A DNA stretch of 5,597 nucleotides, from assembly GCA_046081665.1 (NCBI GenBank), contig JBJTWJ010000165.1, positions 1 to 5,597 on the forward strand, written 5' to 3'. Below the pieces are notes generated by a model. That model did no database searches. It was not told the DNA's origin and saw only the letters and a program-made list of their open reading frames with translations. Source of the DNA: CAILUF01 sp046081665. Lineage in GTDB: Bacteria > Pseudomonadota > Alphaproteobacteria > Rickettsiales > UBA1997. Positions 1 through 5,534 of the stretch are shown piece after piece. Each line of letters begins with the position of its first letter. The stretch's first letter is position 1. The translations under genes were made by a program, and so were the position numbers.

Positions 1-128
1 TAGGGAGATTCCTCTACATTACTCACCCGTTTGCCACTAATTTTGAGTTGCCCCAAAATCCGTTCGACTTGCATGTGTTAAGCATACCGCCAGCGTTCGT
101 TCTGAGCCAGGATCAAACTCTCAAGTTG
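1..128 (-). rRNA. rrs: 16S ribosomal RNA, 5' end (partial)
   Basis: The reverse complement carries the universal 16S start: AGAGTTTGATCCTGGCTCAG lies at 121-102, followed by GAACGAACGCTGGCGG, TGCTTAACACATGCAAGTCG and, near the window edge, ACGGGTGAGTAAT. Counting back from the AGAGTTTGATC block (E. coli position 8) puts the mature 5' end at about 128, preceded by the CTCAACTTGAG context typical of Alphaproteobacteria. The helix 6 region is short and AT-rich (GGATTTTGGGGCAACTCAAAATT in two halves), and the GGCGGTATGCTTAAC stretch resembles Rickettsiales and relatives. Only about the first 130 nt are present; the gene continues off the left edge, so the anti-Shine-Dalgarno end and the linkage to 23S cannot be seen. 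The gene is codirectional with holA upstream. Confidence 0.97.
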
Positions 129-182
129 AGAATTTGATAAACTACACTCTTTAGAATCTGACATTGTTTATTTGTAAGACCT

Positions 183-214
183 AAAGGGATAGTCCAAAAT
201 GGACTACCGCCTTT
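183..214 (-). promoter_or_regulatory. Hairpin in the 16S leader, possible processing site
   Basis: The RNA of the minus strand can fold into a two-part stem: AAAGG pairs with CCTTT at the base (214-210 with 187-183), and TAGTCC pairs with GGACTA above it (206-201 with 195-190). A small internal loop separates the two parts and ATTTT closes the top. It ends about 54 nt before the mature 16S 5' end, a place where leader stems commonly serve RNase processing or guide 16S folding. No U-tract follows on the minus strand, so it is not an intrinsic terminator for the rRNA transcript. The pairing is seen in the sequence; the role is inferred. Confidence 0.4.
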
Positions 215-228
215 ATTTTTCTCTCACT

Positions 229-251
229 TGTTAATTATAAAATAATTAACA
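229..251 (-). repeat. Perfect 10-bp inverted repeat in the 16S leader
   Basis: TGTTAATTAT and ATAATTAACA form exact reverse-complement arms separated by AAA. In the leader RNA this would be an AU-rich hairpin. In DNA it could also be a palindromic protein-binding site. A perfect 10-bp match with a 3-nt spacer stands out even in this AT-rich context, although simple A/T composition raises the chance expectation. Function unknown. Confidence 0.45.
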
Positions 252-381
252 GCGTATTTACTCTAATTATTCACGATGTAGTAATTTACTTATTTTATTT
301 TGCTGAGCCTTAAGTTAAAGCTTAAGTTTAAATTATAAGTATCATTTAAAGCAATTTTAAGGTGGATTATCTATAGCTTAA

Positions 382-394
382 GTTCAAAAGAACA
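382..394 (-). promoter_or_regulatory. boxA-like antitermination motif in the 16S leader
   Basis: The leader RNA reads TGTTCTTTTGAAC here. This resembles the rRNA boxA element (TGCTCTTTAACA in E. coli, TGTTCTTTGAAAA-like forms elsewhere), the NusB/NusE binding site that keeps polymerase from terminating in untranslated rRNA. It sits about 110 nt downstream of the inferred P2 start, where a boxA is expected. The match has one extra T, and the GTTC/GAAC halves are also self-complementary, so a chance hairpin is an alternative. Confidence 0.35.
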
Positions 395-508
395 AGCGTT
401 TTTAAGTGATAATACATTGATAAAATCCTGAGCAACTCTTAACTGAGCATCTCAACCAAACTTTAATGACCTAATAACTATCAAGCAACTAAGTAAATTA
501 GACAGATA

Positions 509-537
509 ATTTTATTGATTCGAAAAATTATTGTCAA
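509..537 (-). promoter_or_regulatory. rRNA promoter P2 (proximal)
   Basis: On the minus strand a perfect -35 TTGACA (537-532) is followed by a 17-bp spacer and TAAAAT (514-509), five of six matches to TATAAT. Transcription would begin near 502 and run through the leader into 16S. The optimal spacing and perfect -35 box, in a gene-free stretch upstream of rRNA, make this the best promoter in the window. No UP element is claimed, although the upstream sequence (538-590) is almost pure A/T, as UP elements are. Confidence 0.7.
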
Positions 538-614
538 CTAAGTTTTTTAATTTATTTATAAATTTATAATTTCTTATAAAAATAAATAATTTTTTAAAAC
601 TTAGCATTTGATAA

Positions 615-642
615 ATTTTAAGCTATGAAAATTGCTTGTCAA
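615..642 (-). promoter_or_regulatory. rRNA promoter P1 (distal), just after holA
   Basis: The minus strand shows GCTTGACAAGC, containing a perfect TTGACA -35 (642-637). A 16-bp spacer and TAAAAT (620-615) follow. The -35 box begins only about 18 bp beyond the holA stop codon, and no terminator separates them, so holA read-through could add to rRNA transcription. CTTGAC is the -35 form commonly reported for alphaproteobacterial housekeeping promoters. The -35 lies inside an 11-bp palindrome (634-644), which may be chance or a regulator or polymerase contact site. Confidence 0.6.
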
Positions 643-660
643 GCACTCTTTTAAATTATT

Positions 661-1695
661 TTATAAATTATTTTTTTGAGCTACTAAACTTGTTATATAG
701 CTAGTAATAACAAGTTTAGGTGACATTTTTGATGTTTTAACTTTTATTTCATTTTCTTCTAAATCACCTAAAATTTTTATTAAAAAATTCAGTGACAATT
801 TTTTTAAATGTCGGCGAAAATCATCTTGAGCTTTAAAAAATAAATTTTGCTGTCTAATAATGGTTTCAAAATCAACACCACCCTGCTCTAAAGCTAGTTT
901 TGCATGATATAATTTTTGGATGTAAATACTTAAAATTCTTATTAGGCCAATAGCCTCAAAATCACCACTTAGAAGCTTATTAGCATGCTTTAAAGCCATT
1001 GAAAAATTTTGATCAGCAAAACTACTAACAAATTGATTTATTGAAATTTCACTTTGATCAACCAGCATTTGTGCTAGAGCTTCGCTTTCTAAATTATTTT
1101 CAGAAGCAAAATATTGAGAAATTTTTTCAATTTCTAGAGCGATCAATTGACGATTCTTGCCAAATTTTTCAAGAAACAAATCGACAATTTTTAAATTAAA
1201 TTTTAAATTTTTTTGTTTTAAATTATCGATTATAAATTGACGAATTACTTGTTCGCTATCTTCATAGCAGGCAATGCTGGCAAGGCTTGGATTATCTTCA
1301 GCAATTTTTCTTAACGCTGAGGTTTTTGATAAATCATCGGCTTGAATTAAAATAAAATTATCACTTTTTTTAGCATAGTCTTTATTAGCAACTAGGGCTT
1401 TTAAAGCCTGAGCTGTGTAGGTTGAGGCATCTTTGATGATAATTAATTTTCGTCCCCCAAACATTGCCATTGAATAAAATTCATCTGCTAGTAAGGCATT
1501 ATCGATTTCTAATTTTTCTTCACTTAAATTACTAACTAAAAAACCATCACTTAAATCTTTAACAATTTTTTTGGCAATAATTTCGACTCGAGCTCTCACC
1601 ACAATAGCCTCAGGACCATATACCAAGCACCCCGCGATCTTCTCGTTAGCAATGCGTAAAAGATAATTTTCGATTTGACTACTGGTTATTTTCAT
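661..1695 (-). CDS. holA: DNA polymerase III subunit delta
   Basis: This encodes a 344-residue protein, the usual length for delta, the clamp-loader subunit that opens the beta sliding clamp on DNA. The N-terminal part has the family's pattern: a short lead helix, GCLVYGPEAIVVR (about 22-34) matching the LFYGPD.GLVRE-type motif, and then the FGGRKLIIIKDAS strand region (about 79-91). The middle follows the AAA+-like fold of domains I-II (FILIQADDLSKTSALRK, about 114-130, and an IRQFIIDNLKQKNLKF-type helical segment). The C-terminal collar domain is helical, with RILSIYIQKLYHAKLALEQG near 254-273. Delta lacks ATPase Walker residues by nature, so their absence is not a defect. The start at 1695 is the first in-frame ATG; no Shine-Dalgarno motif precedes it. 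It is divergent from the response regulator and directly upstream of the rRNA promoters. In many Proteobacteria holA follows leuS/lptE; here it starts its own unit. Confidence 0.93.
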   Translation of the reverse strand: MKITSSQIENYLLRIANEKIAGCLVYGPEAIVVRARVEIIAKKIVKDLSDGFLVSNLSEEKLEIDNALLADEFYSMAMFGGRKLIIIKDASTYTAQALKALVANKDYAKKSDNFILIQADDLSKTSALRKIAEDNPSLASIACYEDSEQVIRQFIIDNLKQKNLKFNLKIVDLFLEKFGKNRQLIALEIEKISQYFASENNLESEALAQMLVDQSEISINQFVSSFADQNFSMALKHANKLLSGDFEAIGLIRILSIYIQKLYHAKLALEQGGVDFETIIRQQNLFFKAQDDFRRHLKKLSLNFLIKILGDLEENEIKVKTSKMSPKLVITSYITSLVAQKNNL

Positions 1696-1748
1696 TTATT
1701 GTTGAATTGTCAATTTTTTTGAAAGTAAAAATTATATAAAATTTTAAC
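1696..1748. promoter_or_regulatory. Divergent holA / response-regulator intergenic region with weak promoter elements
   Basis: These 53 bp must contain or border the start signals of both flanking genes. For the minus strand, TATAAT (1736-1731) is a perfect -10 about 36 bp before the holA ATG, but no convincing -35 lies at the right distance, which would fall inside the regulator gene. For the plus strand, TTGTCA (1707-1712) with ATTATA or TTATAT (from 1731/1732) is 18-19 bp apart, giving an almost leaderless regulator mRNA. No Shine-Dalgarno sequence precedes either ATG. The assignment is tentative because the region is nearly all A/T. Confidence 0.3.
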
Positions 1749-2402
1749 ATGAAAATTTTAATTGTCGAAGATGATTTAATGCTGGGTAAATTAATTAAAA
1801 TTGCTTTAGAGGACCAAAAATTTATTGTTGACTGGGTAATTGATAAGGCTGAGTGTTATCAAGCTTTATCACTAAGTGAATATCAAATTATTATCTTGGA
1901 TATCAACTTACCTGATGGCCTTGGAAGCGATATTTTAAAAACCATTCGCTTGAAAAATAACTTAACACCTGTTTTGGTTTTAACTGCTGTTAACAATTTG
2001 AATGATAAAATAAATGCCTTAAATTCTGGTGCTGACGATTATCTTACCAAGCCTTTTGATCTTGAGGAGTTATTCGCTCGAATCTTGAGTATCAATCGTC
2101 GATCGAATAAGTTAACAAATGGTCTTATTAGAGTTGGAAATTTTAAAATCGATTTAGCTTCTCATCAAATCTGGCTTGCTGAGCAATTGCTCGAAATTTC
2201 TGCTAAAGATTTTTTATTATTGAAAATTTTTCTTGAAAACCCTAATAAAGTTATTTCCAAAGCTAAACTTGAAAATGCCATATACAACTTAAATGACGAG
2301 ATTCAGAGCAATACTATTGAGGTTCATATTCACAACTTTATTTGTTTTTTATTTTTTGATGATTATTTTCACTGCTCCATTAATTATTTCACAGCCAAGT
2401 AA
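1749..2402 (+). CDS. OmpR-family two-component response regulator, 3'-truncated
   Basis: The receiver domain (about 1-118) is complete by its key residues: acidic pocket E7/D8/D9, phosphoacceptor D51 in the LDINLPDG motif, T79 in LVLTA, and K101 in GADDYLTKPF. The C-terminal winged-helix domain of OmpR/PhoB/QseB type starts near 124 (IRVGNFKIDLASHQIWL) and runs to SNTIEVHIHN, the recognition helix, ending at N196 (codon 2334-2336). Relatives continue with LRKKL and a TVRGxGY wing, about 25 residues more. Here the frame instead reads 21 hydrophobic residues unlike any wing (FICFLFFDDYF...) up to the stop at 2400-2402. Those bases encode an antiporter in another frame, so the gene is cut off at about 2337. 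The receiver could still be phosphorylated, but DNA binding is probably impaired. No sensor kinase is adjacent. The start ATG has no Shine-Dalgarno; homology begins at MKILIVEDD, so the start is firm. Confidence 0.85.
   Translation: MKILIVEDDLMLGKLIKIALEDQKFIVDWVIDKAECYQALSLSEYQIIILDINLPDGLGSDILKTIRLKNNLTPVLVLTAVNNLNDKINALNSGADDYLTKPFDLEELFARILSINRRSNKLTNGLIRVGNFKIDLASHQIWLAEQLLEISAKDFLLLKIFLENPNKVISKAKLENAIYNLNDEIQSNTIEVHIHNFICFLFFDDYFHCSINYFTAK
2334..2340. other. Deletion or chimera junction between response regulator and antiporter gene
   Basis: Up to AAC at 2334-2336 the sequence encodes a normal regulator (frame starting at 1749). From TTA at 2338-2340 onward a frame shifted by one base encodes an antiporter interior (LFVFYFLMIIFTAPLII). 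The switch occurs within a few bases, with no remnant spacer, insertion sequence or long repeat. What was lost is about 25 regulator codons, any genes between, and the antiporter's N-terminal portion. An assembly chimera would look the same from sequence alone. Confidence 0.7.
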
Positions 2403-3398
2403 ATCAAGTATTAAAGCTTATCTTTTGTACTTAAGAACTCATATTGCTTCATCAATATTATTTTTTTTACCGGCAATTTTAATATTAAAATTTTGTGAAG
2501 TTGATTTAAATTTTAGCTTTAAAACTTTTCAACCACTTCTGCAACACCCTACCCTTGCTGGTTTTGTTTTGGCATTATTCATTTTTGGAATTGCTAAAAA
2601 TTGTATCTTACCATTTCATCAATGGATTACCCGCACAACAATTGCTCCAACTCCCGTTAGTGCATTATTTCACTCGGTTGCAGCCGTGAAATCAGGTTCA
2701 ATTGCAATGGTTAAAATAATTACTTATATTTTTGGCTTGGAGTTTACTCGCCTATTGACCAATAATTTTTTTACAGGAGGGTGGATTTTTTATTTATGCG
2801 GAATTACCGCAATTTATTCAGCCTATCGCGCATACCGTACTACCAAGATTAAAAGCCGATTTGCTTACTCAACAATCAGTCAACTCTCATACATTTTATC
2901 ATCACTTCTTATTGCCACCAAAACTGCAATGATTGGGGCAATGCTCCACATCATTTCTCACTCATTATGCAAAATTGCTTTATTTTTTATCGCCGGAATT
3001 TTTAGCACCATTTATCACACTCATAACACTAGAGAAGCTAGCAAAATTGCTCCTAATATCAAATTCTGGATTGGTTGCTTAACTTTTTGCGGTGCATCAA
3101 TTATTGGTTTGCCCTTTTTACCCGGATCATTTGGCAAAGACTATATGTTAATTTCAGAGTTTAATAGTCATCATTACAGTGCTTTGGTTTTCTTAATTGC
3201 AGGCAGTTTAATTAACATTTTATATATTTATCCAATCTTTAAGGCAGGATTTTTTAATCCTAGAAATCCCCGAATAACTAAGAAAAAATTCCCTTGCCAA
3301 TGCGTCTTTCAATTCTAATTGCAATAGCTTTGTCAATTGCTTTAAGTTTTTATATTCAAAATTTTATTAATTTTTTTAGCAATAATTTTAGCAAATAA
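2338..3398 (+). pseudogene. MrpD/NuoM/NuoN-type proton-conducting antiporter subunit, 5'-truncated and frameshifted
   Basis: This is a remnant of a multi-helix membrane subunit of the Mrp Na+/H+ antiporter D / complex I antiporter family (Proton_antipo_M type). It retains GIAKNCILPFHQW, with the TM7-type lysine at 2596-2598. It also retains the APTPVSALFHSVAAVKSG block, the RFAYSTISQLSYI block, HIISHSLCKIALF with its conserved His and Lys (Lys at 2971-2973), and GLPFLPGSFGKDYM. About 110-120 N-terminal residues expected in this family are missing. The longest open frame, 2293-3318, starts inside the regulator gene, so its first ~15 residues are overprinted rather than antiporter sequence. Near the 3' end a one-base shift in an A6 run (3283-3288) leads to a stop at 3316-3318. 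The next frame continues naturally as KIPLPMRLSILIAIALS..., a final membrane helix ending at the stop 3396-3398. By eye, the essential TM5 glutamate appears as Phe (2353-2355). DabB or a NuoN paralogue are alternatives, but the HIISHSLCK and APTPVSALFH pattern favours the MrpD-like group. Confidence 0.82.
3283..3288 (+). other. A6 run at a frameshift site in the antiporter gene
   Basis: Codons run in frame as ACT AAG AAA AAA TTC to an early stop at 3316-3318. Adding one A to the run gives AAG AAA AAA ATT CCC TTG CCA ATG, which continues for about 37 sensible residues rich in Leu, Ile and Ala to the stop at 3396-3398. This marks a one-base deletion in a homopolymer. It could be a true mutation, a sequencing error, or a site rescued by polymerase slippage, as described for poly-A runs in AT-rich endosymbionts. 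Confidence 0.7.
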
Positions 3399-3439
3399 AA
3401 AATAATAAAAATAGTTTTTAACAATAATTCTTATAAATT

Positions 3440-4717
3440 ATGCAAATTAAACAAAATGTAATATCAGGAGTTTTGGTATCATTTATTGCCCTACCCTTAT
3501 GCATTGCTATAGCCAGTGCTTCACAGTTTCCAGTGATGTCAGGAATTTTAACAGCAATTGTTGGTGGTATTTTAGTATCACAAATTAATGGATCACATTT
3601 AACAATTTATGGTCCTGCGGCAGGAATGATTGCGGTGATTATTGATGCCGTTGAAAAGCTTGGTAATGGTGATTTCGTGCAAGGATACAAATACACTATT
3701 TGTGCAATTTTATTAGTAGGAATTTTACAATTTTTTTTATCTTTTTTTAAAATAATTGAAATAATGCGAAAATTTCCTGAAATAATTATTCGCGCAATGA
3801 TGATGGCAATTGGCATAATTGTAGTTGTTAAGCAAATTTTTGTAATCAATGGTTTTAAACCTGCAAGCGTTGATGTTATTGGTTTATTTGAATATTTACC
3901 AAAATCATTTTTAGGAATGGAAATTGAAAATTTTGCAATTGGCTTATTTGCCATTATCAGTATTTTGCTGTGGAATAAATATCTTGAAAATAAAAAATAT
4001 TTTCGAGTTGTACCTGTTTATCTTTTGGTTATAATAGCTGGAATCATTATTGCAAATTTTCTACATATTTCTTCAAACCAACACTTTCTAAATCCCAACT
4101 ACGCTAGCCCAATTACTTCAAATTTTGTGGTAGTACCAGATAAAATTATTTCAGCAATTAATTTTCCAGATTTTAGAGCCATCAACTCTTTACAGTTCTG
4201 GTTAGCAACTCTAACAATTTTTGCAGTTGGAACTCTTGAAACATTGTTATCTTGCTTAGCAATTGATAAAATTGATCCACAAAAACGTACCACAAATTTA
4301 CAAAAAGAATTAAGAGCAATTGGCATTGGCAATGCAATCTGCGGATCAATTGGCGCCTTGCCAATGATCGCTGAAATCGTTAGAAGCACTGCTAATGTTC
4401 GCTATAAAGCAACTAGCAAATATTCCAATTTTGTTCATGGCTTTTCTTTATTACTGATGATTTCAATTTTTAGTTTTATTTTAAAATTTATTCCATTAGC
4501 AGTTCTTGCAGGAATGCTGATTATAATTGGCATCAACATGATTAATTTAAAATTATTTTATCAAATTTTTAAAAATAGTAAGAGCGATGTTTTGGTTATT
4601 ATTCTGGTGATTTTTTTTACCTTAAAAATCGATTTATTAGCGGGAATTCTCTCTGGATTAATCTTTTGGCTTATCAATCAAAAATTATTTCCTCATGTTA
4701 AAAAAATTAAAAAATAA
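3440..4717 (+). CDS. SulP-family inorganic anion transporter lacking a STAS domain
   Basis: This 425-residue integral membrane protein fits the SulP (SLC26-like) transmembrane domain, which typically has 14 spans. The family moves sulfate, bicarbonate or related anions with H+ or Na+. Visible landmarks are ALPLCIAIA (17-25), GSHLTIYGPAAG (51-62), which forms part of the anion site in the family, and LETLLSCLAIDKID (266-279) followed by PQKR. Next come ELRAIGIGNAICGSIGALP (290-308) and IVRSTANV (313-320). It ends at VKKIKK right after the last helix, so the cytoplasmic STAS domain of many homologues (usual total 480-570 residues) is absent; such short SulP proteins are known, and here no frameshift suggests truncation. 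Bicarbonate or sulfate cannot be chosen from sequence. The start is the first ATG where homology begins; the upstream TTATAAATT is a possible -10, and no Shine-Dalgarno is present. It lies 41 bp after the antiporter remnant and overlaps the next gene by 23 bp. Confidence 0.92.
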   Translation: MQIKQNVISGVLVSFIALPLCIAIASASQFPVMSGILTAIVGGILVSQINGSHLTIYGPAAGMIAVIIDAVEKLGNGDFVQGYKYTICAILLVGILQFFLSFFKIIEIMRKFPEIIIRAMMMAIGIIVVVKQIFVINGFKPASVDVIGLFEYLPKSFLGMEIENFAIGLFAIISILLWNKYLENKKYFRVVPVYLLVIIAGIIIANFLHISSNQHFLNPNYASPITSNFVVVPDKIISAINFPDFRAINSLQFWLATLTIFAVGTLETLLSCLAIDKIDPQKRTTNLQKELRAIGIGNAICGSIGALPMIAEIVRSTANVRYKATSKYSNFVHGFSLLLMISIFSFILKFIPLAVLAGMLIIIGINMINLKLFYQIFKNSKSDVLVIILVIFFTLKIDLLAGILSGLIFWLINQKLFPHVKKIKK

Positions 4718-5534
4718 AAAAAATTTAATTTGGTTTTTGGCAATAGTTTGGTTTTTTAAATGCCAATCACTTTTTGCTAAAGAAACAAAATTTAATCTAC
4801 AAACCATTACCCAACTTGGCTTAAGCGAAGGAAGAGCATTTGGTTATAAAAATAATAAATTAAATCTTACTAATTTTAGTGAGTTACCGTTAACTCTTAA
4901 CAACTCTGCTGGGTTAAATATTTCGGCATTGATGATTAATTCAAAATATCGCAATCTCAACACCCAGTATGCCCTGAGCGGTATTGAGTTTTTTCATCGT
5001 TATCGTTTTTATCGAAATAATCTGCTAAGTTTAACGGTTCAAAATTCATATAAACCAATAATGCTTTATAACGAAAACCGATACTTAGGTCTCATGCCTA
5101 AACAGCAAGATTACGAATTACGACTCCTAATTGCTCACAATATGACAGATCGCTTAGTTAACAATATTTTACAAAATAAAAATAATTATTTTATACGCTA
5201 TGAGCTTGCTTATCGCAGGAAATTTAGCAACCCTTTTGACGAACTGAGAAATAAACTTTGGCTAGGCATTAAAATAAATGAAAAAATGTCGTTTTTAGGG
5301 CAATATGATTTGGTTTTTAATGTTCGTTCAAAAGCTAATGATTATGACAACAGTTTTAAAAACCCCAATAATTTTCAATTTTCTAAAAACGCCAATAGCA
5401 TTGCTAATCTTAGCTTAGTTACTAAAATCTCTAATAATTTAGCAATTAATTTAAATGTTTTTTACAGGCTCTCAGGCAATAATCCATTTTTTGATAAAAG
5501 AGGAATTAATTTTGGAGTTTGGCAAAGTTTTTAA
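4695..5534 (+). CDS. Putative outer-membrane beta-barrel protein of unknown function
   Basis: I do not recognise the family. The 279-residue product begins with a basic stretch (MLKKLKNKKN), then a hydrophobic core LIWFLAIVWFF (11-21) and a likely signal peptidase I site near SLFA|KE (after 28). The mature part has no long hydrophobic helices. It alternates aromatic/hydrophobic and polar residues in short strands (for example IEFFHRYRFYRNNLLSLTVQNS, about 97-118 in two overlapping parts, and KLWLGIKINEKMSFLGQYDLVF), separated by Asn-rich turns. It ends in FGVWQSF; a C-terminal aromatic residue is the classic signal for BAM-dependent outer-membrane insertion. The barrel call is inference from this pattern. 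The ATG at 4695 lies within the 3' end of the SulP gene (23 bp overlap) without a Shine-Dalgarno, pointing to cotranscription and possibly coupled translation. A functional link with the transporter is not shown. Confidence 0.75.
   Translation: MLKKLKNKKNLIWFLAIVWFFKCQSLFAKETKFNLQTITQLGLSEGRAFGYKNNKLNLTNFSELPLTLNNSAGLNISALMINSKYRNLNTQYALSGIEFFHRYRFYRNNLLSLTVQNSYKPIMLYNENRYLGLMPKQQDYELRLLIAHNMTDRLVNNILQNKNNYFIRYELAYRRKFSNPFDELRNKLWLGIKINEKMSFLGQYDLVFNVRSKANDYDNSFKNPNNFQFSKNANSIANLSLVTKISNNLAINLNVFYRLSGNNPFFDKRGINFGVWQSF

Larger units (their letters stand above)
129..502 (-). other. 16S rRNA leader (transcribed spacer upstream of mature 16S)
   Basis: This stretch lies between the inferred start of the stronger downstream promoter (about 502) and the mature 16S 5' end. 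It contains no credible protein-coding frame or tRNA on either strand. It does contain structure expected of an rRNA leader: a boxA-like motif, a perfect inverted repeat and a bipartite hairpin, listed separately. CTTAAGTT also occurs three times on the plus strand (309-316, 321-328, 377-384). The transcription start is inferred only from the distance to the -10 box. The function is assigned by position before 16S and general knowledge of rRNA operons. Confidence 0.6.

Noticed and set aside
183..220. Plus-strand intrinsic terminator (hairpin followed by TATTTTTCTC)
   Set aside because: On the plus strand the hairpin is followed by a T-rich run, but no plus-strand gene ends nearby and the strand is antisense to the rRNA leader. 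It is better read as leader structure on the minus strand.
129..502. A tRNA or small protein gene in the 16S leader
   Set aside because: No cloverleaf with TTCGA and acceptor pairing could be found, and all frames are short and A/T-biased.
3406..3420. TAAAAA-TAG-TTTTTA inverted repeat between the antiporter remnant and the SulP gene as a terminator
   Set aside because: The stem is six A-T pairs with no G-C pair, too weak for an intrinsic terminator, and such repeats are expected by chance in this spacer.
3607..4389. Open frames on the minus strand opposite the SulP gene (3607-3954, 4099-4389, 4182-4364)
   Set aside because: They lie fully antisense to a well-supported transporter, their translations show no family motif, and no promoter or start context supports them. 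They mirror the codon pattern of the SulP gene.
2338..4717. A DabA/DabB-type inorganic carbon uptake system
   Set aside because: A proton-channel family protein beside a possible bicarbonate transporter recalls DAB loci, but no DabA-like gene is present. The remnant resembles MrpD/NuoN more than the NuoL-like DabB, and the SulP protein is a separate family.
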